Part shown: in pieces, positions 45,075 through 54,430 of the stretch
How positions within the stretch are numbered: the first letter of the stretch is position 1
Layout: each line of letters begins with the position of its first letter
NCBI RefSeq assembly: GCF_009569385.1
Contig: NZ_WBOF01000001.1
Coordinates: forward strand, 4,751,501-4,815,500
Direction of reading: 5' to 3'
DNA: 64,000 bases
From: Streptomyces kaniharaensis
GTDB taxonomy: Bacteria > Actinomycetota > Actinomycetes > Streptomycetales > Streptomycetaceae
Made by a program: the position numbers and the translations under genes
Notes under the pieces: model-generated
Databases searched by the model: none
What the model was told of the DNA's origin: nothing
Seen by the model: the letters and a program-made list of their open reading frames with translations, nothing else

Positions 45075-45366
45075 GGTTCCTCCTTCTTGGGACTCGGTGA
45101 TCCCGGATCCAAGGTTCGCTGCGGTGCCGGGCGTGTCGGCAGGGCGTACAGGGCGGTGCGCGAGGCACGTCAGAACCAGGCGGACATGACACGCTCAAGA
45201 CGACACACGACCCGAAAGGTCACGATCCGTAGCCAGTGGGTAGGCGACCTTGATCCGCCCGCTCCGACCACGCCTGGCTGCGCCGATCCTGGCCGACCGC
45301 CAGGCGCCGCTGTCGAGCGCTGCTGAGGGTCCGCCAGATATCTGTCACTCGCCGTGACCGGAGCCC

Positions 45367-45400
45367 TGGGGACCACTTGGGGACCACTTTGGGACCACAC
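45367..45400. repeat. Three tandem GGGACCAC repeats
   Basis: GGGGACCACTT occurs twice in tandem and a variant TTGGGACCACA follows, an 11-12 base period. Repeats of this kind near integrase genes often are arm-type binding sites. Short repeats with GAGCGC follow to about 45425. Confidence 0.5.
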
Positions 45401-45555
45401 GAGATGAGCGCGTATGAGCGCCCATGGGCGAAAACGGACGTCTATGTACGAAGTGAACACTGACGGTGCCTCACCCTCGGAGGCGTGCTGCAGTCGGTTC
45501 GGCACGCCGGATCTCTTCAATGACCCTGTGGTGAAGGGTAGTTGAGCAACGGAAA

Positions 45556-45579
45556 AGCCGAGACCTTGAGGTCTCGGCT
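45556..45579. terminator. Hairpin terminator
   Basis: AGCCGAGACC and GGTCTCGGCT form a perfect 10-base-pair stem with loop TTGA. On the minus strand a T run follows (TTTTCC), so it would best serve transcripts reading leftward. Confidence 0.6.
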
Positions 45580-45599
45580 GTCGACAATATTTGAACCCC

Positions 45600-47279
45600 T
45601 TAACCTCGCGCTTTCACGAGCAGCGCTGTCCGAGGCGTGATCAAAAGAACGAGGAGTGCCGCTGACCTGGGACGATTGGACTTGTCTAGGGTCATGATCG
45701 TCATCAAGAAAGCTGCACTCCTCAGGTGAAGAAGCGTAGCGGGTTGTATCCGAGTGTCCGCGTCGAGGGCGATGGTCGCGGGGTGGTCTCGCAGTCCGGC
45801 GCCGTGCTGCTGGTCGAGACCGCCCGCAAGGCGGGGCTGGACGCGGCGCTGTCGGCGGCGCTGACGCCGTGGCGCAAGCAGCGGGCGGTTCATGATCCCG
45901 GCAAGATCCTTCTGGACGTCGCGCTCGCCGTGGCCCTGGGCGGGGACTGCCTGGCCGATATCGCGATGCTGCGGGCCGAGCCCGCCCTGTTCGGCCCGGT
46001 GGCCTCCGACCCGACCGTCTCCCGCCTGGTCGACACCCTGGCCATGGCCGGACCGCGAGCGCTCGCGGCGATCCGCCGGGCCAGGGCCGAAGTCCGCGAG
46101 CAGGTCTGGCGGTTGGCCGGCAACGCTGCCCCGGACGCGGGCGGCGAGGTGATCGTGGACATCGACGGGGTCCTGGTCCTGGCGCACTCCGAGAAAGAGC
46201 ACGCCGCCAAGACCTGGAAGAAGACCTTCGGCCACCACCCGCTGTTCGCGTTCGTCGACCACGGACGCGATGGTTCCGGGGAACCGGTCGCCGGCCTGCT
46301 GAGACCGGGCAACGCGGGCAGCAACACCGCCGCCGACCACATCGAAGCGGCCCGTCTGGCGCTGGCCCAGTTGCCGAGGAAGCACCGGCGCGGACGCCGA
46401 ACGCTGATCCGGACGGACTCCGGCGGGGGCACCCACAAGTTCCTCAACTGGCTCACCACACGCGGCCGATGGCTGTCCTACTCGGTCGGGATGACTATCA
46501 CCGATGCGATCCACCAGGCCGTGCTCCTGGTCCCGGCCTCGACCTGGACGGCGGCCGTCGAGCCGGACGGCGAGGTCCGTGACGGCGCCTGGGTCGCCGA
46601 GCTCGCCGGTGACGTGCTCAAGGGCTGGCCGAAGGGGATGCGGCTGATCGTCCGCAAGGAACGGCCGCACCCCGGAGCCCAGTTGCGCTTCACCGACGCC
46701 GACGGCATGCGGCTCACCTGCTTCGCCACCAACACCGCCCACGCCCCGATCGCGCACCTGGAACTGCGGCACCGCCAGCGGGCCCGCGCCGAGGACCGCA
46801 TCCGCGCCGCCCGTGACACCGGACTGCGCAACCTGCCCCTGCACGACGCCGCCCAGAACCAGGTCTGGCTGGAGATCGTCCAGATCGCGCTCGACCTACT
46901 GGCCTGGATGCCGATGCTCGCCCTGACCGGGTCCGCTCGCCGGTGGGAGCCCAAGCGCCTGCGGCTGCGGCTGTTCTCCGCCGCCGCCCAGCTGGTCACC
47001 ACCGGCCGCCGCTGGCACCTCCGCCTCGCCCGCCACTGGCCCTGGACCGACCTGATCACAGACGCCTTCGCACGCCTGCAAGCCCTGCCGAACCCCGGCT
47101 GACCAGCGACAACACCCCGTCCCGACGAGCACCCGCCACTTTCCGGAGCCGTGGAACCCGGCGCCCACCCGACGCGACAGCCGGGCCCTCGCCATACCCG
47201 TCGGCAGAACACCCAGCCCAGCCAAGCAGAAACGGCCCGCCAGCCAGGCTGACGAGCCGTCATGCAAGATCGAGGCTAA
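45600..47279 (+). mobile_element. IS1380-family element abutting the tRNA-Pro repeat
   Basis: Imperfect inverted ends (left TTAACCTCGCGCTTTCACG, right complement TTAGCCTCGATCTTGCATG) enclose a complete transposase gene. The right end lies immediately before the tRNA-Pro fragment at 47280. Exact limits and target duplication (a shared TAA) are uncertain by a few bases. Confidence 0.7.
45726..47102 (+). CDS. IS1380-family transposase
   Basis: The 458-residue protein starts MKKRSGLYPSVRVEGDGRGVVSQSG and has the IS1380 DDE core: IVDIDGVLVLAHSEKE (first Asp), RTLIRTDSGGGTHKFL (second Asp) and HDAAQNQVWLEIVQIALDLLAW in the C-terminal half. The frame is open from end to end. It is the single gene of the element. 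Confidence 0.9.
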   Translation: MKKRSGLYPSVRVEGDGRGVVSQSGAVLLVETARKAGLDAALSAALTPWRKQRAVHDPGKILLDVALAVALGGDCLADIAMLRAEPALFGPVASDPTVSRLVDTLAMAGPRALAAIRRARAEVREQVWRLAGNAAPDAGGEVIVDIDGVLVLAHSEKEHAAKTWKKTFGHHPLFAFVDHGRDGSGEPVAGLLRPGNAGSNTAADHIEAARLALAQLPRKHRRGRRTLIRTDSGGGTHKFLNWLTTRGRWLSYSVGMTITDAIHQAVLLVPASTWTAAVEPDGEVRDGAWVAELAGDVLKGWPKGMRLIVRKERPHPGAQLRFTDADGMRLTCFATNTAHAPIAHLELRHRQRARAEDRIRAARDTGLRNLPLHDAAQNQVWLEIVQIALDLLAWMPMLALTGSARRWEPKRLRLRLFSAAAQLVTTGRRWHLRLARHWPWTDLITDAFARLQALPNPG

Positions 47280-47322
47280 CTGGGGGTCAAGGGGTCGCAG
47301 GTTCAAATCCTGTCGTCCCGAC
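47280..47322 (+). repeat. Attachment-site-like repeat: 3' half of tRNA-Pro(GGG), second copy
   Basis: This is identical over 43 bases to 26270-26312 and in the same orientation, with the same truncated tRNA structure. It delimits the right side of a 21-kb interval. The sequence after it (TCGCAGGTCGGAGGC) is also similar to that after the first copy, showing homologous flanks. Confidence 0.85.
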
Positions 47323-47341
47323 CAGCGTTTTCGCAGGTCGG

Positions 47342-47373
47342 AGGCCGTTTTCGCAGTGATGCGGAAACGGCCT
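47342..47373 (+). terminator. Terminator hairpin after second tRNA-Pro fragment
   Basis: AGGCCGTTTTCGCA pairs with TGCGGAAACGGCCT (one G-U pair) around a GTGA loop. It occupies the same position relative to the tRNA fragment as the hairpin at 26331, with only partly related sequence. Confidence 0.7.
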
Positions 47374-47499
47374 TGACGCGTTTTCGGGGCCGTGTGAGTG
47401 GACGTTAAGTCCCTTTTCTCTCGGCTCGTGATCGCTCGTTCGTGTGAACGTTGGCCGTACTGGCGTGCCAGTCGTGGTTCGGGTGATGTTCTGCGGCGC

Positions 47500-48354
47500 A
47501 TGGACAGACGGGCGTATCCGAGCGACTTATCGGACGAGCAATGGGCGTTGATCGAGCCGATGATCACGGCCTGGAAGCAGGACCGGGTGGCGCGATCGGC
47601 GACCGGGGATCCGGGGTCCTGTGATCTGCGGGAGATCGTGAACGCGGTCTTCTACCAGAACCGGACGGGCTGTCAGTGGCGCTACCTGCCCCATGACCTG
47701 CCGTCCTGGTCGGCGGTGTTCTACTACTTCGGCCTGTGGCGCCAGGATGGGCTCGACCAGCGGATCCAGGAACTCCTGCGTTGCCAAATCCGGGAGAGGG
47801 CCCGCCGATTAGAGGACCCGTCCCTCGTGATCATCGACACCCAGTCCGTCCGCGCGGCCGCCGGTGTTCCGAAGAGCACCACGGGACTGGACGCGAACAA
47901 GAAGGTGTCGGGCCGCAAGCGGGGACTGGCCGTCGACGTCATGGGGCTGATCATCGGTGTCGTCGTCCTGGCCGCCTCCGCCCACGACAACGCCGCCGGC
48001 ACCGCCCTGCTCGACCAGGCCGCCGAACGGTGCGGGATGCGTCTGGAGAAGGCCCTGGTGGACCAGGGCTTCAAGGACGAGGTCGTCATCCACGGTGCAC
48101 TGCTGGACATCGACGTCGAAGTCGTCCGCCGCAACCCGGCCGACCAGGGCAAGGGCTTCGTCCCGCAGCCGAAACGGTGGGTGGTGGAGCAGACGAACGG
48201 CACCTTGATGCTGCATCGGCGCCTCGCCCGCGAGTACGACCACCGGCCCGACACCTCCGCCTCACGCGTCTACTGGGCCTCCACCGCGAACATGACCCGC
48301 CGCCTCACCACACCAGCCCCGGCCTGGCGCGACACCCTTGGACTGGCCGCGTGA
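47500..48354 (+). CDS. IS5-family transposase
   Basis: The 284-residue protein starts MDRRAYPSDLSDEQWALIEPM and contains the CQWRYLPHDLPSWSAVFYYF insertion-domain block. Its DDE residues are visible in SLVIIDTQSVRAAAG, KALVDQGFKDEVVIHG and WVVEQTNGTLMLHRRLAREYDH. The frame is intact, and the gene overlaps the downstream small gene by GTGA. Confidence 0.9.
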   Translation: MDRRAYPSDLSDEQWALIEPMITAWKQDRVARSATGDPGSCDLREIVNAVFYQNRTGCQWRYLPHDLPSWSAVFYYFGLWRQDGLDQRIQELLRCQIRERARRLEDPSLVIIDTQSVRAAAGVPKSTTGLDANKKVSGRKRGLAVDVMGLIIGVVVLAASAHDNAAGTALLDQAAERCGMRLEKALVDQGFKDEVVIHGALLDIDVEVVRRNPADQGKGFVPQPKRWVVEQTNGTLMLHRRLAREYDHRPDTSASRVYWASTANMTRRLTTPAPAWRDTLGLAA

Positions 48355-48749
48355 ACGTCGCCGAACTCCTGGCAGACCTCCAGACCCGGCAGGACGAGGC
48401 CGCCGCCCGGGCCGCAGAACTACGGGTCCGGATCGAAGAGCTCGCCGCCGACCTGACCGAGACCGAAGCGCGGCTCACGGACCTGGCCACCACCCGAAAG
48501 ATCATCGCGGAGGTCACGCCGGCAGGAGCCGAATCCGAACCACCCGAGACGAACACCACCTACCAGGCAATCGTGAATGCCTTCAACCAGCACCCCGACC
48601 AGGCATTCCGGGCACGCGAGCTGCACAAACTCCTCGGCATACCCACCGACGAGGCGTCCGTCAACATCACCCGCAGCCGCCTCGGACGCCTCACCCGCCA
48701 AGGCTTCCTCACCCAACCCGGACGAGGCCGCTACCAGAAACGGACTTAA
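48351..48749 (+). CDS. IS5 accessory protein, coiled coil plus winged-helix-like
   Basis: The 132-residue protein begins at GTG 48351 inside the transposase stop. Its first half is a predicted coiled coil (LQTRQDEAAARAAELRVRIEEL). The second half is a winged-helix-like segment (FRARELHKLLGIPTDEASVN, LGRLTRQGFLTQPGRGRYQKR). It lies wholly inside the terminal repeats, so it travels with the element. Its role, perhaps DNA binding or transposition control, is unknown. Confidence 0.75.
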   Translation: MNVAELLADLQTRQDEAAARAAELRVRIEELAADLTETEARLTDLATTRKIIAEVTPAGAESEPPETNTTYQAIVNAFNQHPDQAFRARELHKLLGIPTDEASVNITRSRLGRLTRQGFLTQPGRGRYQKRT

Positions 48750-48815
48750 CGTCCACTGAGTGCATGGTGATATCGGGGATCTGGGATGGATCTTCTCGCC
48801 CTTCGGGCGTAGGCA

Positions 48816-50118
48816 TCAACTTGCCTTCTGTGTCGGATCCTTGTCCGTGGTGCGTTGCCTGGGGATCCGGGATGCGTGAGTCCCGGGTGTTCTCGGGCGG
48901 GGGAGCCGGATGGGGGGCGCCGGCTGGTCGGCGGTGGTGAGGGCGCGGTCGATGGTGTTGACGGCGTCGCGGGCGGCCTCGGTGGTGAGGTGGCCGTAGA
49001 TGTTCGCGGTGGTGGACAGGGTGGCGTGGCGCAGGGTCTTGGAGACGACGATGAGGGGGACGCCTGCGGTGATGGAGATGGTGGCCGCGAGGTGGCGAAG
49101 GTCGTGGACGGTGGTGCGGGGGACGTCGAACTCGCGGCAGAGGTCGTGGAAGTGGTTGAGGACGTAGGCGGGGTGGAGGGGGCGTCCGTCGGGGTGGTGG
49201 AACACGAAGCCGCCGTGGCCCGCGTGGGAGAGCGACAGGTCCTTGTTCTCGGCGCGGTGGCGCAGGGCGACGCGCGGGGAGATGGCGACCCAGGCCTTGC
49301 TGGATCGGGTCTTCGGTGAGGTGAGGATCAGGCGGTTGTTGTCGATGGCGGAGAGCGTGTAGCGGATGTAGAGGACGCGTTCGGGCAGGTGGACGTCGTT
49401 CCAGTGCAGGGCGAGGGCTTCGCCTTTGCGGATGCCGGTGCCGATGAGGACTTCGATGAGGCCGGCGAAGGCTGGGTTGGTGGCTCGGCATCAGTCCAGG
49501 AACCGGATTGCGTCCTGCACGGTCCAGATCTGCCGTTCTGCCGTTCTGCCGCTGTGGGCCTCGGGATGACGGTGGGGCGGGCGGAGTTGTAGGGGAGCCG
49601 GCGGTGGCGGACGGCGTCGCCGAGGGCGCTGGAGAGCGTGGCGAGGCAGCGGTGGGCAGTGACCTGGCCACGTCCGGCGGCGAGTTGGGTGTGGGTGAAG
49701 CGGCGATATGGGAGTGACCCAGGTCGTCGAGCCTGATCGTGCCGAGGGCGGGGATGAGGTCGTGGGTGACGTAATCGCGGTAGCGGACGTAGGTGGTGGG
49801 CTTGAGTGCGAGCTGCTTGTCCTTGAGCCAGGTCGTGAGGTAGTCGGCGAGGGTCTGGTTGGGGTCGGCGCGGTAGCCGGCGGCCTGGCCATCGATCATC
49901 CGGCGCAGCCCTGCTCGGGCGGCTTCGGCGGTGGGGTAGCCGCCGCGGCGGATGTTGTTGCGACGGCGGTCGGGGGAGGGGAGGTCGAGCGAGAAGGTCC
50001 AGGTGCCGTGATCGGGATCGGTGGCGAACTCGGGGCAGTGGGCTGCGAGCTGCTTGCCACCCTGGTCGCGGCAGCCGCATCGGCGGTATATGTGCCCGGT
50101 GTGGGCTGCGGAGCGCAT
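48816..50118 (-). pseudogene. Tyrosine integrase with several frameshifts
   Basis: From 50118 the frame reads MRSAAHTGHIYRRCGCRD, GTWTFSLDLP and YVRYRDYVTHDLIPALGTIRLDDLGHSHI, then breaks near 49700. Middle segments are in other frames (LATLSSALGDAVRHRRL). The C-terminus from 49205 is in a third frame with VHDLRHLAATISITAG, VVSKTLRHATLSTTANIYGHL including the catalytic His-Arg and Tyr. At least two shifts are needed, so it is decayed. The dyad repeat at 50251 lies 133 bases upstream of its start. Confidence 0.8.
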
Positions 50119-50250
50119 GGTGATCACTTCCAACACGGGTCGTGCGAACAGCCATGCTCATGATCTCCTGGCGGGCGTCAGCAGGCGGTGAATCCCGGCC
50201 CTCACGCCTCACCCACAAGCGGGTGAAAGGGGCCTCTGACCTGGGGCGAT

Positions 50251-50272
50251 CCCTTGTCGTGGCGACAAGTGC
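50251..50272. repeat. 22-base dyad repeat upstream of integrase, second copy
   Basis: Identical to 15908-15929 and placed similarly with respect to a homologous integrase gene. Confidence 0.6.
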
Positions 50273-50323
50273 ACCTGTCATCGGCGGGCGATCTCGATGA
50301 CGGATATGGGGGTGCAATAGGGC

Positions 50324-50592
50324 GAGCTGGAGATCCCGGCCGAGCTCAAGGAGATCGTGACCGGTGTCTTCGGCCTCGACCAGCGGCGGATGGCCCGGCG
50401 CGCGGCGTTCACGGGGACGGGATCGTTTGGATCGCTCACCCCCGGCCGACCTCGAAAGCAGTACAACTTCCCCAACGGTGACGGTAGGGCCAGCGGGCAG
50501 CCATCGCCGAGTTCGGCGGCTCCTGCCTCGACGCCGACACGGAGACCTTCAGTGCCAAGCACCAACTGCCGCAGGCGCAGGTCCGCATCGTG
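50324..50592 (+). pseudogene. Sedolisin (S53) peptidase remnant
   Basis: One frame reads ELEIPAELKEIVTGVFGLDQRRMARR and YNFPNGDG. The next gives AIAEFGGSCLDADTETFSAKHQLP. These are the end of the propeptide and the start of the catalytic domain of kumamolisin-like S53 peptidases (compare the family's VTGVFGLD, YxFP and IAILEFGGG motifs). The catalytic Glu/Asp and Ser parts are missing. Confidence 0.5.
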
Positions 50593-50696
50593 GAGCATCG
50601 ACCACCAGCTCGAGGAGTGGCAGGAGAAAGAGCGCCGGATCCGTGTCACCGGGCACGAGGCGCAGGCCGACCTGTCAGAGCCAGTCAGGACGGCCT

Positions 50697-50960
50697 GCGC
50701 CTCTCCTTCTTACGGGCAACCGCGTGGGCAGGTACCACCGGGAGCATCGTGCCGCGTTGGAGCGGGAGTTGGGCGAGGGCGCGGTGCGCCCGGGGGCTGC
50801 GGCAGCACTCAAGGCGCTGATCGAATCCCTCCGTTCCGCTGAGAACACCAGAACAACCGTCCGTGTGCTGGCATCCGTGCTGCACATGCGCTGTAACCGG
50901 ATCTTCGCCGCCGATCCCCGGCGGCTCGAGTTCCTGACCCATGAACCGTGCGAGCGGTCG
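50697..50960 (+). pseudogene. Lanthipeptide dehydratase C-terminal remnant
   Basis: The frame reads RYHREHRAALERELGEGA, LIESLRSAENTRTTVRVLASVLHMRCNRIF, then AADPRRLEFLTHEPC. The LHMxxNR block is the conserved C-terminal motif of LanB-type dehydratases and thiopeptide-type biosynthesis proteins. Only the last 85 or so residues remain. Confidence 0.45.
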
Positions 50961-51028
50961 GGTGGCGGGCCGTGGTGTTCGCCGACTGCGCCACTCGTGT
51001 GAAGCCGGCGGCGTGGCTGTCTGCCTGG

Positions 51029-52282
51029 TCAGGGCCGCGGCCGCGGCGGAGCGGTTGTGGGCTGGGGAATCCGGCTGATAACCGAGCCGATCAGCGTGCC
51101 GATGGAAACCCCGAACATGGCGGACACTGCTGCGAGCACGGCGTGTGCCCCGTTGCCGACCTCGATCTGTGCGGTGTTGAGCAGGCCGAAGGAGCCGGGC
51201 ACCACGACCCAGAATGCGGGAAGGTACAGCACCTGCCAGGATGAGCCGCCCCATAGCCAATGCGCGACGGTGGCCGCAGCCGCGGCGGCGACCGCGCCGG
51301 CCAGGCCGCCCACTGCCGCGCCGTTGGCGGAGCCCACCGTCACCTGGACGGCGGCCGCCACCGCGATCACCGCGACGATCCACGGGATGGCCGGCGGTGG
51401 CGTGTTGACGTTGATCACGAGCCCGGCCACGGCGAGCGCCAGTCCCAGGCAGATCACCCACCAACTGGGTGTGGCCACCTGGGTGTCGGCCAGCGCGGAG
51501 ACGGGAACGCCGGTGACGGTGGCGGCGGCCACCACGCCGGTGAGGAAGAGCGCCAGTTGCACGGAGCCGGATACCAGCCTGGCCGTTCCGGCGCTGGCCG
51601 CACCCGCAGCGATCTCCGACAGTCCGGTCACCAGAAGAGCGCCCGGCAGCAGGATCGCCAGGGTGGCGACGATCGTGCGCAGCGGACCGTCCAGCAGTGA
51701 GACCCGGGCTGCTCCCAGCACGAGAACGGAGACGAGGAAGCCGGCGGTGACCGGCAGCAGTGGCCGCAGCAGCGGCAGCCGGCGAGCCGTCATGGTGAGG
51801 CCCGCCACGAGCAGCGAGCCGATCGCGGCGGCGAGGACGTTCGAGGCCACCGGTTGCAGGTAGAGACAGAGCCCCACCCCGACCGGCACCATCCCGAGGT
51901 CCGCGACCCAGGCGGGCCAGCGCGCCGGTGCCCGGCGGATCGCGTCCAGGTCGCGCAGCGCCCGGTGCCCTTCGAGTCCGCCCGCGCGCAGCCGGTGCAC
52001 CACGTCGAGGAGGTCGGCCGTCTGCTCGAACCGCAGTGCGGGGCCGACGGGCTCGAACGCGGTTGCGTCGTCCGCGCTCAGCGCGACGAACAGCCCGGTG
52101 GTCAGGGCGGCGACCCGCACATCGGGCGCTCCCAGCGTCCGTCCGAGCCCGCGCAGCTCCTCCTCCACATCGTGGACGGGCAGGCCGCCGCTCAACAGGC
52201 CTGCACCGAGTTCGAGCAGGAGGCGGCGCCGCGGGTCGGCCGGGGAGTCGGGACCCCGGTCTGGCGGAACTGTGCTGAACAT
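51029..52282 (-). CDS. ThrE-type threonine/serine exporter family protein
   Basis: The 417-residue protein has a soluble N-terminal part (LLLELGAGLLSGGLPVHDVEEEL, then FVALSADDATAFEPVG) followed by about ten membrane segments from residue 125 on. This is the ThrE plan (DUF1212 plus DUF3815 fused), a proton-driven amino acid exporter in the cell membrane. ATG 52282 (MFSTVPPDRG) is used as start. It is a single gene; the 320 bases before it hold its promoter. Confidence 0.85.
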   Translation of the reverse strand: MFSTVPPDRGPDSPADPRRRLLLELGAGLLSGGLPVHDVEEELRGLGRTLGAPDVRVAALTTGLFVALSADDATAFEPVGPALRFEQTADLLDVVHRLRAGGLEGHRALRDLDAIRRAPARWPAWVADLGMVPVGVGLCLYLQPVASNVLAAAIGSLLVAGLTMTARRLPLLRPLLPVTAGFLVSVLVLGAARVSLLDGPLRTIVATLAILLPGALLVTGLSEIAAGAASAGTARLVSGSVQLALFLTGVVAAATVTGVPVSALADTQVATPSWWVICLGLALAVAGLVINVNTPPPAIPWIVAVIAVAAAVQVTVGSANGAAVGGLAGAVAAAAAATVAHWLWGGSSWQVLYLPAFWVVVPGSFGLLNTAQIEVGNGAHAVLAAVSAMFGVSIGTLIGSVISRIPQPTTAPPRPRP

Positions 52283-52604
52283 GGCGCGTACGGTCGCGTG
52301 CAACCTTTTTCCGTTTTCTACGTGTACGGGGCCGCCTTGGTGGCGATGCGGCGGCTGTGAAGCAATGCGCATCGGTCACAACTGGCCGATGCGCGACCGG
52401 TACGCCCGGGGCAGGGCCACCCGCACCGGTGACTGACCACCAAGACAAGGCGAGAGCCGAGTGCTGTCAGAAGTCCGTCATGAAGATCTCCTCGTGATCC
52501 GGGGCGCGCTGTGTGCGTCGCTCAGCCGAGATGACGGCCCCGGCCAGGCCGATGTTCAGAGGGAAGCCGCGACGAAGATCGCTGCGCCGACGCCGAACCG
52601 GGCC
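52283..52604. other. Intergenic region upstream of ThrE-type gene
   Basis: No supported gene or strong structure. It should hold the promoter of the exporter gene on the minus strand. Confidence 0.4.
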
Positions 52605-53510
52605 TCACTGGCTGCGATCAGTCGCCGTAGGCGTGGTGCGCCTACGCAGTCGGCGGCGGGAGGGCAGGGCGGTCCGTCCCAGTCGTTCGACGGCCTGGTG
52701 CAGATCGCGGGTTGGGAAGCCGAGCCGGGTGCGCCACGGGACCAGCAGAGCCGTGGCCCGAGCGGCGCGCAGCATCCCGGTCGCTACCGTCGCGGGCCGA
52801 CCGGGCCGGCCGTAGAGGTCGTGGGCCCACGAGGGCATGAGCGAGTAGCCGAGGCGGGAGGCCGCGCTCCAGATGGGGCGCAGCGCGCGGTGCGGCCCGT
52901 GCAGTGGTGGGCGGGAGACGAAGCGGTGGATGTCCAGTGCCTCGGCGGAGGCGGTCAGCACGGGCCGCATGCCCGCCAGGTAGTCCTCCAGGTCGGCGAC
53001 CGACCCGGGGGCATCGCCGGGGGCGAGCCCTATCAGTGCCGCGATGCGCCGCTGTTCGCGGACGTAGTCGTCCGCTTGCTGGGCGCGAAGCGGCAGGCCG
53101 CCTCGTTGGACGGCGTGCAGGTTGGACCTGACCAGCGCGCAGTGGACCCACAGCAGGAGGTCCGGGTCGTCGAGCCGGTGCACCGCGCCGCTGCGCGGAT
53201 CGTGGATGCGCAGCCGCTCGTGCACGGCCCGCACCCGGGCGCCGGCCTGTTCCGCCCGGGCACGGGTGCCCCAGGTGGTGGCGACGATGAAGGAGCCGGT
53301 TCCGAAGAGCCGGCCGAAGGGGTCCGTCTCGAACGAGGAGTTCTGGACGATGCCGAGCGCCGCGAGGGGATGCAGCGCCTGCAGGTGGAGTGCGCTGATC
53401 CCACCGGCCCACATGGCGGGATCGGCGTGCAGGTGCCAGGTCACCGAGGACGGGCCGAATAGCCCACAGTCGGCGGTGTCCCGGCTGGTCGGGGTGGCAA
53501 GGGTCTTCAC
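52605..53510 (-). CDS. MpaB/DUF2236-family oxygenase
   Basis: The 301-residue protein follows the DUF2236 pattern: WHLHADPAMWAGGISALHLQALHPLAALGIVQNS at the N-terminus, the TTWGTRARAEQAGARVRAVH block and LLWVHCALVRS with the conserved His. Family members (latex-clearing protein Lcp, fungal MpaB) are heme- or iron-dependent oxygenases. The substrate here is unknown. ATG 53510 is preferred. No signal peptide is evident. Confidence 0.8.
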   Translation of the reverse strand: MKTLATPTSRDTADCGLFGPSSVTWHLHADPAMWAGGISALHLQALHPLAALGIVQNSSFETDPFGRLFGTGSFIVATTWGTRARAEQAGARVRAVHERLRIHDPRSGAVHRLDDPDLLLWVHCALVRSNLHAVQRGGLPLRAQQADDYVREQRRIAALIGLAPGDAPGSVADLEDYLAGMRPVLTASAEALDIHRFVSRPPLHGPHRALRPIWSAASRLGYSLMPSWAHDLYGRPGRPATVATGMLRAARATALLVPWRTRLGFPTRDLHQAVERLGRTALPSRRRLRRRTTPTATDRSQ

Positions 53511-53746
53511 GGTCGGCCTTTACTGCTCTGCCCGGGCAGGGATTTCCTGCACCCGCCGTCTTACGGACGTGTGCAGACACTGGTTCACAGCGACGAATCG
53601 CCGGTCACCGCGGGGTCGATCTCCTCAGATCAGCAGCAACTCTTCCTCCCCTGGTCAGGTACTTCAGTGCTCGAACGGCTCCGGCCGCGAGAGTGCTGAC
53701 CTGCCGGCGGCTACGGCACCGAGTCTCTTTGACTTTGTAGCTCCCA

Positions 53747-54348
53747 TCAGGCGGCGTGCGGCAGCCCGCCCGGAGGGCGACGCCAGTGGGCGGTGGGGTC
53801 CGCAGGCCGGCGGCGGCCCTCGGGGAGGGCGGGCGGCTGGTCGGTGCCCACCAGGTCGATCACCCACAGCACCCGCCGGGCGACCCGCAGCACGGCCCGC
53901 AGTTCTGACGGATCGATGCCGAGGGCGTGGCAGATCCGCTGATTGCTCCAGCCGGCCCTGACCAAGGTGGCCGCGACGGCGGGTCGGTCCTGGCTCCGGA
54001 CCCGCACCGGCTCGCCGTACTGAAGCCGGGCCGGCACCCCGGCGGGCAGGCCGCGGAAGTTCTGCACCTGCTTGAGCAGCCCGCGGCGCTCCTGTCCGGT
54101 GAGGCCGCCCCACACGCCGTACAGTTCGCGGTCCCGGACCGCCTGACGCAGGCACCTGCGGCGGACCGGGCAGGCCCGGCAGATCTGCTTGGCCCTGGTC
54201 ACCCGGGCTTCGGCAGGGGTCCGCCGCCGCCGCGGTTGTCCGGAAAGAACAGCTCCGGGTCTACGCATCGGCAGGCGGCGTCGGCCATCGGGTCCTCGCC
54301 GGCCCGGTCCGCCGGCCAGAGCCCGGCGTGCGTTGGGGCACCGGACAT
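53747..54348 (-). pseudogene. WhiB-family regulator, frameshifted
   Basis: The reading from ATG 54348 gives MADAACRCVDPELFFPDN with the first cluster cysteine. It leaves frame in a GGC repeat near 54225-54245, and the next frame supplies AKQICRACPVRRRCLRQAV (three more cysteines) and the GVWGGLTGQERR turn. Together these are the four Fe-S ligands and signature of WhiB proteins. The C-terminal extension has an extra helix-turn-helix-like stretch (NQRICHALGIDPSELRAVL). A single indel in a repeat could be a sequencing error. Confidence 0.8.
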
Positions 54349-54430
54349 GGAACTCACCCTTTCGAGAGGAGGCTTGGACAGCGGAGAGCACGGCGGCCGG
54401 TCAGACGGCGCGCGCCGCTCCCGGGGTTGC

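Larger units (their letters stand above)
47398..48756 (+). mobile_element. Complete IS5-type insertion sequence with accessory gene
   Basis: The ends are perfect 15-base inverted repeats (GTGGACGTTAAGTCC at the left) flanked by the three-base duplication TGA (47395-47397 and 48757-48759). It contains a transposase and an overlapping small gene. Confidence 0.85.

Noticed and set aside
26270-47322. Complete tRNA-Pro genes at the two tRNA-like repeats
   Set aside because: Only the anticodon loop to acceptor 3' end is present; the sequence upstream of both does not form a D arm or 5' acceptor strand.
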